Assembly: GCA_016271365.2 (NCBI GenBank)
Contig: CM057452.1
Span: 1,241,021,001 to 1,241,085,000, forward strand
Length of the DNA: 64,000 nucleotides
Source of the DNA: Neoceratodus forsteri
Lineage: Eukaryota; Chordata; Ceratodontiformes; Ceratodontidae
Direction of reading: 5' to 3'
Position numbers and translations under genes: made by a program. Below the pieces are notes generated by a model. That model saw only the letters and a program-made list of their open reading frames with translations. It made no database searches and was not told the DNA's origin. Every line of letters starts with the position of its first letter. Position 1 is the stretch's first letter. Below, piece by piece: positions 31,170 to 42,650 of the stretch.

Positions 31170-32145
31170 CTTATTTGGAATGGATTTCATTAACTGCAGG
31201 TACTGTGGAACAATTTTCAGAAGGACAGTCTTACAGGATTTGGACACTGTCCCACATGCTGGGCCTTTGAGATCTTAGGTCTCAGCTCCGGCAGCATGGG
31301 CAGAGATTGCACGCCTAATTTCATATTGAAGAGGAAATATATTATAAGAACCACCCGCCATTTCCCCAGCATCCAACAGAAAACTCGACCAAGAGAGGGT
31401 AGTTGGTCCAGGAGGTTGGCAGGTGGTTAGGAGGAGCAAATCAGGTGCCCCATCACCTCTGCTCTCCAAACACATTACCTCCAAAACCATATAAACACTA
31501 AACAGGTATCTGCCTCTATCTCTGAAATCAAATAAAGAGGCAGAAGACACTGCAGAGCAGGACACTGCGGCACAGGAGCTAGCACAACAATACTCACCCA
31601 AATCAGGAACCAAAACTAAACAAGCACAAAGGAAATCCAAAAACTTCTGATCATAGGAGACTCCATGATTCGGGAGTTGATACCCATCTCCAGCCAGGGG
31701 TGATGGTCAGATGTCTCCCAGGTACATCAGCATGGAGAGACACTGACCGCATTGCTAAATTGTTCACAAAGCAGGGAAAACATTGATGTCCTAGTACACA
31801 TACGGACTAATGATCTCGCCAGCCTGTCAGTTGTGGAGACCAAGGAACACCTGACTAGGCTGGGTGACAAACTATCATCTATTTCATCCGGCATCTCCTT
31901 CTCTGAGATCCTGCCAGTCTGGGAGAGGGGAGCAGATGGACGGAAGGTCAGAGAAGGGAGATAGGGGGAGCTAAACACGTGGCTCAAGGACTGGTGCCAG
32001 GAAAAGGACACAGATTTGTAGGAACTGGCAACAGTTCTGGGAGCGAAAGTTCATTAAATTTGATGGACTGCATCTGACTAAAGAGAGTCAGTGCATTGGG
32101 GCAGAAGTTTGATGTCTTTGCAGAATATTTAAACTCAGCAAATGG
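31170..32145 (+). pseudogene. CR1 copy C ORF1: zinc finger and SGNH esterase remnant
   Basis: The N-terminus has FINCRYCGTIFRRTVL (31187 on), matching the copy B zinc-finger segment. The esterase part has IIGDSMIREL (block I, GDS intact, about 31650-31680) and HIRTNDLASL (block III, Gly of GTND replaced by Arg, about 31795-31825), and a DGLHLTKE-type block V remnant near 32062-32090. Stops and shifts are frequent. The presence of the same three blocks in both CR1 copies supports an ancestral esterase-containing ORF1. Confidence 0.8.
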
Positions 32146-32319
32146 GGAGGGGTGCAGCGCAGCACGTCGAATGGGAAGAACACCCCTCCCCTCAGCTAGT
32201 GGTCAAACAGGAATTCAGCGTGTTTGCCGTTCATTTGTATCACCAGGTAAGAAAAAGGTTTGTCTCCCATACGATGCACAGGGTAATGCCAAACTTCACC
32301 CAACAACTAACACACCAAA

Positions 32320-34805
32320 ATCTGGCCAATGGAAAATCATGTACACAATGCTCACAGCCTGGGAAATAAGATCCCAGACCTGCAGGCAATAATGTCAGAG
32401 GTTAAACTGGACATAGTAGTACTAGTGAGATGTGGTTTACCAGTAACCACACTTGGGAGACTTCAGTACCTGGCTATGTATTGTTCAGAAGAGACCGAGG
32501 TGCAAAAGGGGGAGGAGGCCCTGTATGTTAATGAAAATATCAAAGCTACAGAAATTCAGAATACACATAAGGAGCCAGAAGAACTGTGGGTCACCCTGAA
32601 ACAGGAAATGGGACAGCCATAAGAACTGGGGTTGTCTACAGGCCCCCAGACCAGAGGGAGGACATAGACACATTACTGTTAGAAGATATACAAAACATGA
32701 CAGCTAAAGGGAGGTTCTGATAATGGGAGACTTCAACATGCCAGATACAGATTGGTCAATACCAGCAGGAACATCTGCCAGAACTAGACTCATAGTGGAT
32801 TCCTGCAGGGGAGGGCCTCAAACAACTGGTACAGCAACCCACAAGAGACAGGGCTATCCTAGATCTAGTACTGACTAACAAAGAAGGGATCACAGATCTC
32901 CAGGTAGAAGGTCACCTGGGGCCAGTGACCATCACATGGTATGGTTCAATTTGGCTACTACATCTAAATCATCCCATTCCAAGGCAAAAATATGAGACTT
33001 CAGAGGAGCTGACTTGATAAGATGGCCAATAGAGTTAAGCTAGCTCTGGCAAAAGAAACACAGGTGAGTAGGTACAGGCAAAGTGGGCAAGCATTAAGGA
33101 TACAATACTTGAAGCAACATCCCATTGTGTTAGACAGAAAAGGAAGTGCAAAGAAGAAGGAAACCACTTTGGTTCTCAAATACAGTAGCAGAAAAGGTCA
33201 GAGCCAAAAGGCTGGCCTTCAGGAAATATAAGGGAACACAGCGGGATGAAGATAGGGAGGGATACCAAACTGCCCTAAGGGAAGCAGGTAAGGCAGTAAG
33301 GCAGGCAAAGTCCCAAACTGAGGAAACACTAGCACGAACAGTAAAAGAAGGTGACAAGACTTTCTATAGATACAATAGTGAAAGGAGAAAGTCCAGAGGG
33401 GGTATTGCTAAGCTTAATGGAGAAAAGGGAGCATGTGAGGAGGAGGACCCTGTAAAGGCATCTATCCTAAATAGATACTTTGCTCAGTATTTACTGAAGA
33501 GAAGGTAGGGCAGGGCCCACAGCTCAGCATCATGGACACAGGGGGAGGGAGGTGAGCACTACTCCCTTCACAAAAGAAAGGGTCCTACAAGAGCTTGCTA
33601 AGCTCAGGGTGGATAAGGCAATGGGACCTGATGGCATACATCCCAGAGTACTTAAGGAGCTAAAGGAGGAACTAGCAGAGCCATTAGCAGAATTGTTTAG
33701 TGAGTCTCTGAGCACAGGAGAGGTCCCAGAAGACTGGAGAAGGGCTCATGTGATCCCGCTCCACAAGAGTGGTAGCAGGGAGGAGGCGGGGAACTACAGA
33801 CCAGTCAGTCTACCTCAGTAGTGGGCAAGATTATGGAGGCACTCTTAAGGAAAGGATAGTGCAACACCTGGAATCCATAGGGCACAGGATCCAAGACAGC
33901 ATGGGTTTACAAAGGAAGGTCCTGTCAAACTAATCTCATAGATTTCTTTGACTGGGTAACCAGAGTGGTGGACCAAGGGGAGCAGTTGATGTCGCCACCT
34001 TGACTTCAGCAAAGCTTTTGACACTGTTCCACATAGAAGATTGATAAATAAGCTAGGTAGGCTCGGTGGGTCAGAAGTTGGTCAACTGGGTGGCAAACTG
34101 GTTGACTGGCAGAAAACGAGAGTGGTGGTAAATGGTATACAGTCAGAAGAGATGCAAGTCACAAGTGGGTACCTCAGGGATCAGTCCTGGGGCCAGTCCT
34201 ATTCAACATCTTCATTAGTGACCTGCAGATGGACTAGAGGGTAAGGCTTGTCTGTTTGCAGATGTCACCAAGATCTGCAACAGAGTAGATGATCCAGATG
34301 GGGTGGGCAGAATGATAAGAGATCTGGATAAACTAGCAAATGGTCAGAAGAGTGGCAACTGGGATTTAATGCAAAGAAGTGCAAAATCATGCACATAGGG
34401 AAGAGAAACCTGAAGCCACTTATAGGCTGGGAGGGAGTTGCTAGCAGTCACAAAGGAAGAAAGAGACTTGGGCATCATCATCACTGATGACTTAAAATCA
34501 TCAAGCAGACCTCTAAAGCAGTAGGTAAGGCTAGGGGGTGTTAGTGTATTAGTAGGTAATACAAGTCGTAAGAGGGAGGTAATAATCCCTCTGTACAAGA
34601 CATTGGTTAGGGCTCCCTTCTGGAGTACTGCGGCAGTATTGAGGCCACACCTTCACAAGGACATTAACCAAATTGAGGCAGTCCAGAGAAGGGCAACCAA
34701 AATGGTGCAGGGACTGCATCAGAAGACATATGAGGACAGATTAACGGAGCTCAATATGTATACCCTTGAGCAAAGGAGGAGAGAGGTGATTGATCGAGAC
34801 ATTTA
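32320..34805 (+). pseudogene. CR1 copy C ORF2: endonuclease and RT, FADD changed to FADV
   Basis: Endonuclease: SLGNKIPDLQAIMSEVKLDI (32358 on) and a GDFN-type MGDFNMPDTDWS region in broken frames near 32720-32760. RT: TPFTKERVLQELAKLRVDKA (33555 on), AMGPDGIHPRVLKEL, NYRPVSL (33790 on), a DFSKAFDTVPH-type block near 34005-34030, then CLFADVTKICN near 34249-34281. The second catalytic Asp codon is GTC (34264-34266), so the active site reads FADV. Thumb blocks LYKTLV and VQRRATKMVQGL follow (to 34725). The ORF is dead. Confidence 0.88.
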
Positions 34806-35421
34806 AACACCTTAAGGGCATAAACAAGGTGAAAGAGTCTAACATGTTTAAATATAAGAAAAATAGCAGGACAAGAGGACACAGCATGAGATTAGAGGGA
34901 GGCTGATTAAGGGGGAATGTGAGGAAATTCTTTTTCACAGAAAGGGTGGTAGATGCATGGAATGGCTTACCACAAGAAGTGGTGGCTATGAATACAGTGC
35001 AGGGCTTCAAACAGGCATGGGATAGGCATAAGGGAGCAATACAAATGACTATGAATAGATAGGTCACTGACCGAGCAAAGGCCGATGGCACATTTATAAG
35101 GTAGAAAAAGAAATTAGCAGACTGGATGGGCCTTGCAGTCCTTATCTGCCGTCAACCTCTATGTTTCTATGTTATTTCATTAGTACTGCAGCTACATTGA
35201 CAGGTAAAATGACACATTTTATTCTGCAGATTTATTTGACCTACCAAGGTATGCTAAGGCCGCAACTACAGTATGGGGTTCAGTACTGGTGCCCACACCT
35301 CAAAAATAACATTAACCTGATGGAGAAGGTCCAGAGGAGGGCTACAAAGTTGACAGCTGGTCAGCAGGGTAAGGCATACGAGGAGAGGTTGAGGGCACTG
35401 AACAGGTACTCTCTGGAAGAC

Positions 35422-35422
<1 letters not shown>

Positions 35423-35466
<44 letters not shown>

Positions 35467-35506
35467 AGGAGGGAGGGAGGGGAGGGAGAGAGAGAGAGAG
35501 AGAGAA
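35423..35506. repeat. (GA)n microsatellite inside CR1 coding sequence
   Basis: A GA run, interrupted by GGGAGG blocks, lies exactly where CR1 encodes the EDRRERG motif (GACAGGAGAGAG). It appears to be an expansion of that motif. The Arg-Glu-rich frames here are artefacts. Confidence 0.9.
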
Positions 35507-36242
35507 CATGATTGGGACCTTCAAGTACTTGAAAGGTATAAATAAGATCAATAAGGAGAGTTAAGCTGAGTGGCAACCATAACCAAGGCCCCTAGAATTC
35601 TGCGGCCACAGAATTTTGTGCAGAACTGGCAATCTATAGCAGAACTTCTGCGGTGCCACAGAATTCACTCTTCTTGTTGATTTTTTATTAATATTTCTGT
35701 TTTTCCATAGAATCTGGTTCCCTTACCCTCTTTTTATATCCTAAACCCCCTATATGCTCAGTATGTTATGTTATCATTGCTATAACATCATACATTAGCT
35801 AATGAAATGGCTGCAATCTGCAATAGAAATGAACAGTCACTTATCTACCACAGCTCCCACCGCCAGAGACGGTGGCACAGCACAGCAGGCATGGTGATAT
35901 TTGCTCAACCTGCACTACAGTCTAATACAATTTTCAGTCTTACATTATTGGACTAGGGCCACTTAAACAAAACCTTGTCAATAGCACAGACCTGTTAAGT
36001 CCATACCTCACTTTGTACAGACCTATTTGTGCCTTTAAGGTATAGAGATGCCATCTGAAATGAATAACTGGTAAAATGAATTTAACTGTCATTTTTAAGA
36101 AAAATAAAGTAATTATGCCCAGAAAAGTGGAATATAATAATGTGTAGACCTGTTGAAAGAATAGATCTGTTAAATAATAGTACTGTATGCATTGTTGCCA
36201 GGGTTATTGATTACACTGGTTGATAGAATCACCTAAAAGTTA

Positions 36243-36530
36243 TGGAGAAATGTTGTGTGCAGGGACAGCTGTTGGGCCAGAGTGTAGCATGCTGTGTTTC
36301 CATGCCGGCAACTCAGGTTCAGAGATTAGCTCTGGGAGCTGGCTGGGCAGCACAAGGATTGGTGGAACACATCATTGCTAGGAGCCTGGGATGGTATGGT
36401 GCAGTGTTCTGTCACATGGTGAACACATTGTGCTGGTCTGGAGAGCTCTATCTCACAGTCGGTTCACATGCATGTCATGGCCTGATGGTGTTACGCAGTG
36501 TGTCAGGGAAAACAGGTTGACATCAAAAAT
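36243..36530 (+). repeat. SINE-like segment inside the hAT element
   Basis: Has an A-box-like GGACAGCTGTTGGGCC and a B-box-like CAGGTTCAGAGATT with ATGCCGGCAACT between them, and resembles 24297-24420. It is GC-richer than its AT-rich surroundings. It may be a captured or inserted SINE; the ends are unclear. Confidence 0.35.
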
Positions 36531-36594
36531 GAGTTTTGCAGTAACTCCTCTATTCCATTTCTAATGGGGCCTGTATGAATGAACACATCGAAAC

Positions 36595-36598
<4 letters not shown>

Positions 36599-36662
<64 letters not shown>
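36599..36662. repeat. (CA)n microsatellite
   Basis: About 32 uninterrupted CA units. Confidence 0.95.
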
Positions 36663-36663
<1 letters not shown>

Positions 36664-37465
36664 CTTGTATGTATGTTACAGATTGCATATAAATACATAA
36701 GTGATACACAGTGGGAACCTCATGAGTGGTGTAGAAAGCACATACAAATATATAAGTGATAGACAGTGGAAACCTCATTAGTGGGATAGATAGCATGCAT
36801 ATAGAAATACCTTATTTATCACATAAGATCCCCTCTGCATATGTCATTTATGCAACAGGCTAGGACCTTAAGGGAGAGACATTTGTTTTGCTTTTTAGGC
36901 ATAAAATTACTTTTATAAGTCTATTATTTTTTGAACTAGTGTTACTGTGCTTTCCACCATCCTGATTGCTATAACCACTGCCATGAAAGTGAAGTCAGGA
37001 TGACAAGCTGTCACTGTGATGTGGTAGTTTGTTAGTGCCACAGAACTTCCTCAGAAATTATAAACCACCACCGCAGAAGTTCTGCGGCAAATGGTAGTCT
37101 TGCCGCAGAACTTGGTCCCACTGTGCCGTAGAAAAGTAGGGCCCAGACCATAACATGAGGGGGCACATACTTAAGCTGGAGGGTGGGAGGTTTAGGAGGG
37201 AGGTCAGGAAGCACTTCTTCACAGAGAGGGTGGTGGACACTTGGAATGTACTGCCCGAAGAGGTAATCTCATTGAATAAAGTGGGCAGCTTTAAGAGAGG
37301 CTGGGATAGGCATAGGGGGAGGGTAAGAGTAATGGGTAAGGAGGATGGGAGGATTGGGGAGTGAGGGTAGGGACATTAGCTCAAGCTGTGGACCTCGCAA
37401 TATGAGCAGACTTGATAGACCAAATGACCTTCTTCTGCTGGCTTCTTCATATGTTTGTATGTATG

Positions 37466-39228
37466 CATATTTTTTTTTTCTGTTACAAAATAGCGTAATT
37501 AGCATAACAAGTATTGATCACTAAGTGGAATGTAAATGAGGGCATTTTGTCCTTCAGTGTGACCGAACAGGGAGATGTCGTTCTCCTATGCCATTTCCTA
37601 GTAAGTTTAGTTTGTGTCTTCTGCAGGTCGTAGAAATCTCAAGACTATTTCAAAAGTTCTAATCAGATTTTGTGGAATGCATCATTAAGTCTAGAAGAGA
37701 TGCAGGTAACAAATCAGAAAATTTTTTAAATGGAACCCACTTTATCAGAAATTTTCGTAGGTGGGGCCAGCCCACTGACAAAGTGTTGTCACTGCTGTGA
37801 ATGATGCTGATGACATGGATATGGAAGCAAACTTGAATCATCAGAGTTGGTCAGGGGAAGATGTTTGAGTGTCCTATAGACAGCCCTCCTCCTCCTTTGG
37901 GTGTATGGGTTTGGGTGTGTCCTGCATCAATTTTACCATCAAATGTAGACTTGGTTGGATCCCTGTTGGAACCTCCAGCAGAGGAGGGGTGCTGCATGAT
38001 GCTGGTATGGCAATATAGTGGTGCATGCACCTGTAGCATTGCATGGCTGGTGTTTGTGGGGAGAAAGTATGAGATGAAAAGCCACAGTCCACCAAAGATG
38101 ATACAAGCACTCATCACAGACCCATGCACTGCCTACATGACTCTCCATCCACCACAGATTGGTACTGGACAAGCAGTGATCATGCATAACTCCATAATGT
38201 GGTAGGTGATGGGGCTAGATTGTTGCAATCAGTAGGCAGAGTGGACAAAAGCAGCAGGAAAAGAGCTTGATTAATAAGAAAAATGAAATTCTCAAGTGCA
38301 ACTAATGCCATATTCCGTTTTCAATGTTCTCCTTCTCACATTCTTTTGCCAGCTACATTTCTAATTTAAAATCAGTTACTTTACTTCTTTATTCCACATT
38401 ATATCATTACCAGTTTAGTGTCTTTCTTTTCCTCTGGTCTTACCAAACCTAATTATACACAGACTCTACAACTCTTCTTTAAAAAATGTTTTAATTCAAA
38501 ATTTTCATAACCAGGTATTATTTCTAACCACAGCAAGTCAGTCAGCCAGTTATTGTTTTAATGATCTTGTTTAGCATACTGTACAATCCTAATATGGCCT
38601 CACATCCAAATAATTGCTTATTATTAGCCATCCAACCCAGAAGTTGCTTAGAAGACTGAGTCCAATGTCAGCAGAGGTAAGGTGCAATTGAGTTGACAGT
38701 CCACTGATAAACGAGTACATAAATTAGTATGTCCTCCAGCACTGTTGACCCTCACATTGCTGAGTATTTTAATTGGGTGCAACAAGCAGTCACAAAGGCT
38801 TATACTCAACCTTTGGAAGTGCCAGGAATGCTACTTGCTGACAGTCCGAACTATGTGTAGATATTTAAGTTGAGCCCTGACCAGCTTCTTAAAATCCATT
38901 ACTTTGCTGAATTCTGCAAAAAAGGACAAGGGTAGTGAGAACAAAAATAGATAAAACATTAATTATGTACTCACTCTGATTCCAGGATTCTGTAATAAAT
39001 GACTCTATTGGTTTAAAGACTTTGCTGTGCACCTGTGACTACTTATCAACACATTTGTCTATTTTTGTATTTCTCAGTTCGTCCAAATATGTGTTTTTCT
39101 AATTTGTGTTCTGCTAATATTCTTCAGATAAGCAGTACAATCAGAGCCAGCACATGCTAAAAAGTACTGATGAAAACTTAACTTAAAATAAAATAAATGA
39201 AAGCATGCTTACCAAGCAATAATGAGGA
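37466..39228. other. Unassigned AT-rich DNA
   Basis: About 1.75 kb. The segment 37860-38205 has a 114-codon frame (GVWVWVCPASILPSNVDLVG near its start), but neither strand matches a family I know and overlapping frames of similar length occur on the other strand; I do not call it a gene. Confidence 0.4.
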
Positions 39229-39655
39229 ATCTTAACATCCTCACCCTGGAAGAGAGGAGAGTGAGAGGGGACATGACAGAGACCTAAAACTACTTCATAG
39301 GGGTGAACAGGGTGCAGGAATGGACTCTTTCAGAAGAGGAAGAACACCAGAAACAGAAGACATGTGATGAAGCTGGGGGGGGGGGTGTTAATGAGGGATA
39401 GGAGGAAGTACTACTTCACTGAAAGAGTGGTAGATGCCTGGAATAGACTGCTAGGGGAAATGGAGGCAAAAAACAGTTGGGGGCCTCAAGCATGCATGGG
39501 ATAGACACAGCCCAATATTAATGAATAGGCAAGGTGGAGGGAGTGTCACTGGAGACCAGTTAGACTCTATGAAGAGAGACACCATCTGGGCAGACTGGAT
39601 GGTCCTAGTGGTCATCATATGCAGACCCATTCTATGTTTCAATGTTTCTATATTG
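39229..39655 (+). pseudogene. CR1 LINE copy E, 3' end only
   Basis: Begins with LTLEERRVRGDM-type sequence in a broken frame, shows FTERVVDAW-like coding (39415-39440) and closes with CTATGTTTCAATGTTTCTAT (39632 on), the CR1 tail. About 430 bp, with many changes. Confidence 0.8.
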
Positions 39656-39967
39656 CTACAAATAGGAGCTGGTTACTGAACTGAAAAGAGAGCATGCTGC
39701 CCTGTATTCCAAAAGAATGGCCTTTTCATCAGGCTTTGTCCTGTATGTGCACTAAACATCCAGTGCCCCTTTGAAAAGTAAAATCAGCCAAAAATGTATA
39801 AAATCTCCCTATATGTTTTTTTCTGTACTCCCTCCATGTGCTAAAGAGCTATTTGAAATGTTCAGTTAGAGCCTGGATTGAAAGGGTTCAAATTCTCCAG
39901 AAAAAGGCTGGGCTGAAATGTACGGGTTGGTTTAAAACTCTTCATGGCTTCACTGATAGAAAGATAT
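39656..39967. other. Unassigned spacer
   Basis: AT-rich, nothing recognised. Confidence 0.4.
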
Positions 39968-41361
39968 TGGGCATGATTCTAAAAGCACCCCTATGCATGT
40001 CACAAGTTGTGACATGTGAGGGGTGCAGTTGCACCAAGGACCCTGTGCCCAATTCTGTAATGGGCAGGGAAACTGCGGCTAAGTCCCACAATTTGCACCA
40101 ACCAGTTCAGTATACCAAAGTGCGTACCTGAACAGGTTGGCACAAGCTGCACATCGCTCCGGGAAAGGGTGTAAATGCTCCATCAGTCCCTCAGCCATCT
40201 GAACCTCCCTCTCATGACATGTACTGTACATGCCCCGCAGGGCTAGCAACCCCCATGCCCATTCCACACATGTATGATAAATGTCCCTCAGGGCTAGCAC
40301 CCCCATGCATGTTCCCCACATGTATGATAACTGCCCTGCAGGTCTAGCACCTCCACTTCACGAACCCCAGTATTGAGATATGCACTGTGAATACAGAACA
40401 TAGCCCTCAATCCCCCTAGTAGTCTAATGGCACCCCCACCTGGCAGTACCAGTCCACCCCACACACACATCCCTCCCTACCCCAGCTGGCAACTGGCAAA
40501 GCCCACCTCTCACCACCACAGCCAGCTACTGACTGTGCTCTGCATGACTGCATACTACTGTAAATAGTATGCACTGAATGAATGAGCTGTCATCCATTGA
40601 GCATGTACTATTTACAGAAGTACGTGCTCATGCAGAGCACAGTCGGCAGTTGCCTGAGGTAGTAAGAGGTGGACTTTGCCAGTCGCTGGCTGGGGAAGGA
40701 TGGCGTGTGTATGGGGTGGACTGGCACGGCCGGGTGGGGAGGATGAGGGGCCACTAGACTACCAGGTGGATCGGGAGCTGTGTTCCATATTCATTGCCTA
40801 TATTGTGGGTTTGTGGAGTGGAGATGCTAGCCCTGTGGGGCAGTTATCATATATGTGGGGAACTGGCATGGGGGTGCTAGCCCTGCAGGGCATTTATCAG
40901 TCATGTTGGAAACGTTCATGGGCGAGTGCTAGCCCTGCGAGGCATTTCAACTGGTGTGGGGCTGGAGCTGGGGGTGTTGCAGATACTGGGGAATCCAGCT
41001 GGCTGCACACTGGCTCAATCCCCGGTGGATGCAATACACTTACACCAGCAATTTACTGGTGTAACTGTTCTTTGATGGATGTCCTCTGGTGGTTGTTCTA
41101 GATTAGCACATTTGGGGACTTTGTTGCTGCTCTTCCAGAATAGGGCACAACAGCTGTCATAAACCCCCTAGTACCATGTCATGGGGGGTTTAGGGTGTAA
41201 CTGGTGGCATAAGTCCACTTTTGCGCAAGCAGCCTGAAACATGTCACAGGCTGCTTTGCAGAATACCTAATATCGCAACTGCTGGCATAACTTGCTACTT
41301 GCACCATTTTTTTGGGCGCAAGTCAAGTTACGTCAGATGTAACCTTTTGAGAATCGGGCCC
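39968..41361. mobile_element. Foldback element III (~1.4 kb, TIR TGGGC...GATTCT)
   Basis: Left end TTGGGCATGATTCTAAAAGC and reversed right end TGGGCCCGATTCTCAAAAGG are inverted. The centre near 40585 is a hairpin (TACTGTAAATAGTATGC region; TCTGCATGA opposite TCATGCAGA), with the arm block CACCACAGCCAGCTACTGAC near 40510-40530. Each arm carries a short minisatellite: GGGCTAGCACCCCCATG with CACATGTATGATAA (40215-40350), and its complement units in the right arm (40826-40950). Left flank TA is offset by one base, right flank is TA. Non-coding. Confidence 0.78.
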
Positions 41362-41630
41362 ATAGGCTTTATACTGAGTGACTCACTGTGCTGGTCTGTT
41401 TAATTTTAAATAAGGTGAGGGCATGGCTGCTGCAGTAAACCTTGTTTAAAAAAGAGCGTCACCTAAATTACGCAATAAAAGCATACCCAAATGTAAGCCG
41501 TTACAAAACAGAATAAAACTAAGTACATACATATAAGAATATCAACATATAAAGGAGGTGGTTAAACATAAAACAAAGTTTTTAAGTTATGATAACCATA
41601 TAATGAAAAAAGAGAACACAAAACATTCCT
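41362..41630. other. Unassigned spacer
   Basis: AT-rich, nothing recognised. Confidence 0.4.
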
Positions 41631-42275
41631 TTTTTTAAATGTGTTTTATTATTTTTCCATTGTAATACACACATAGGTATCTCAAAAAGGATATAGCAGT
41701 ACAGTAACCATATCTAACATGCTGTACATTTGTTTTGTTACAGACACAAAGAAGTAAAAACCTTGTGTCTTATGATGTATGCAGTAGCAGAGATCTCCCA
41801 AACCACATTTGATAAACAAGGCATATTACATATACAGAGGAAGTGAAGAAAATATATAAATAGAGAACAATGAGCAGATCAGATCACAAAAGTATGGAAA
41901 GAGATAGAAAAAAGGATCGAAAATACAAAAGAACATTAAACAAACAATACATTGTTATTAGCAATCAAGTGAACAGACCCAACTGCTTTGGTTGTTTGAT
42001 GTTTGAAGTGTCTCGAGAGACTTGTAACTAAGTATTATAAGAGTTATTGGGGTTATAGGGGATAAAGGAGTATTGAGGGGGTACCCAGTTCTATACCATC
42101 CAGTCATGTCCCCTCCAGGGATGAGAAAGGAAGTATTCCAATGCTAACCACCATTTATCATAAATCTCTGGCCCACCCCTGGTCCAAGTACAATCTGCCA
42201 TATTAGTCAGCCACACCTTGCTTTCAGGAAGTAGCTCACTTTCCATAAAGTTAGTATTGCTAATTTGGAACAAAT
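41631..42275 (-). pseudogene. L1 LINE 3' end fragment
   Basis: The minus strand encodes SDLFQISNTNFMESELL and WLTNMADCTWTRGGPEIYDK (42091-42290), where L1 ORF2 C-terminal coding would be, then a 3' untranslated region ending in a T-rich tract (41631-41640 on the plus strand), the expected poly(A) end. It is 5' truncated near 42275-42300. Confidence 0.6.
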
Positions 42276-42327
42276 CAGAGCAATATATATCTGTATCTAC
42301 ATATATATAATTATATACAGTACATAT

Positions 42328-42454
42328 GTAATAGATATACCACTCTGAGGTGTGCGGTCGCGCTCTGATATACACACGCCTTGGTGTGCGTCAACCGCCA
42401 AAGGCGTGTGTATATCAAACACGACTGCACACCTCAAGTGGAATATCTATCTTA
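42328..42454. repeat. Near-perfect palindromic MITE (~127 bp)
   Basis: AGATATACCACTCTGAGGTG and TGATATACACACGCC on the left face AGGCGTGTGTATATCA and CACCTCAAGTGGAATATCT on the right, around a 20 bp loop. It is followed by CTTATAAAATG. The related element at 46797-46951 shares CACTC-GAGGTGTG near its ends and the same CTTATAAAATG flank. Confidence 0.75.
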
Positions 42455-42650
42455 TAAAATGTCAAAATTGTTTTGGAGGGGGTAAAAGTGCAGGTGTCGT
42501 GTCGCTCTGATATACGCATGGTCATGTGATGGTGTTTGTCCAATGCTATGGATCACATTGATTCCTTTTTCTTACCCATTTTATAAATATATATATATAT
42601 AGATAGATATATATATATCTATCTATATATATATATTTATACAATATATG
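42455..42650. repeat. TTATAAAATG-bounded segment and (TA)n tract
   Basis: Lies between CTTATAAAATG and CCATTTTATAA (inverted), includes a second copy of the GCTCTGATATACGCAT motif, and runs into a TA/GATA microsatellite at 42585-42643. Confidence 0.5.

Larger units (their letters stand above)
31140..35171 (+). mobile_element. CR1 LINE copy C, nearly full length
   Basis: ORF1, ORF2 and the 3' end lie in order on the plus strand with no large insertion. The 3' end has KVKESNMFKYKKNS (34830 on), FFTERVVDAWNGLP (34930 on) and closes at CTATGTTTCTATG (35159-35171), the CR1 tail form. It is more decayed than copy B. Confidence 0.88.
35584..37146. mobile_element. Non-autonomous hAT element in CR1 copy D (1,563 bp)
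   Basis: Flanked by ACCATAAC on both sides (35576-35583 and 37147-37154), an exact 8 bp target duplication. The ends are inverted: CAAGGCCCCTAGAATTCTGC on the left and, reversed, CTGGGCCCTACTTTTCTACG on the right, continuing with GGCACAG and CAGAACTTCTGCGG blocks for about 90 bp. Inside are a tRNA-like segment (36243-36530) and a (CA)n tract (36599-36662). No transposase is present, so it would depend on a hAT enzyme elsewhere. Confidence 0.88.
35236..37465 (+). pseudogene. CR1 LINE copy D, 3' part, split by a hAT element
   Basis: The first part has LRPQLQYGVQYWCPHL and VQRRATKLTAGQQGKAYEER (35245-35395), ending in a (GA)n tract and MIGTFKYLKGINKI (to 35575). After the insertion at 35584-37146 it continues LKLEGGRFRREVRKHFFTER (37170 on), VVDTWNVLPEEV and the CR1 end CTTCTTCATATGTTTGTATG (near 37442). 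Removing the insert and one 8 bp repeat rejoins the CR1 3' coding order. Confidence 0.9.

Noticed and set aside
35161..35576. Arg/Glu-rich and Leu/Ser-rich frames
   Set aside because: They are translations of the (GA)n tract and the CR1 fragment around it.
37861..38205. 114-codon frame as a host exon
   Set aside because: Opposite-strand frames of similar length overlap it, no motif is recognised, and no splice-site context was convincing.
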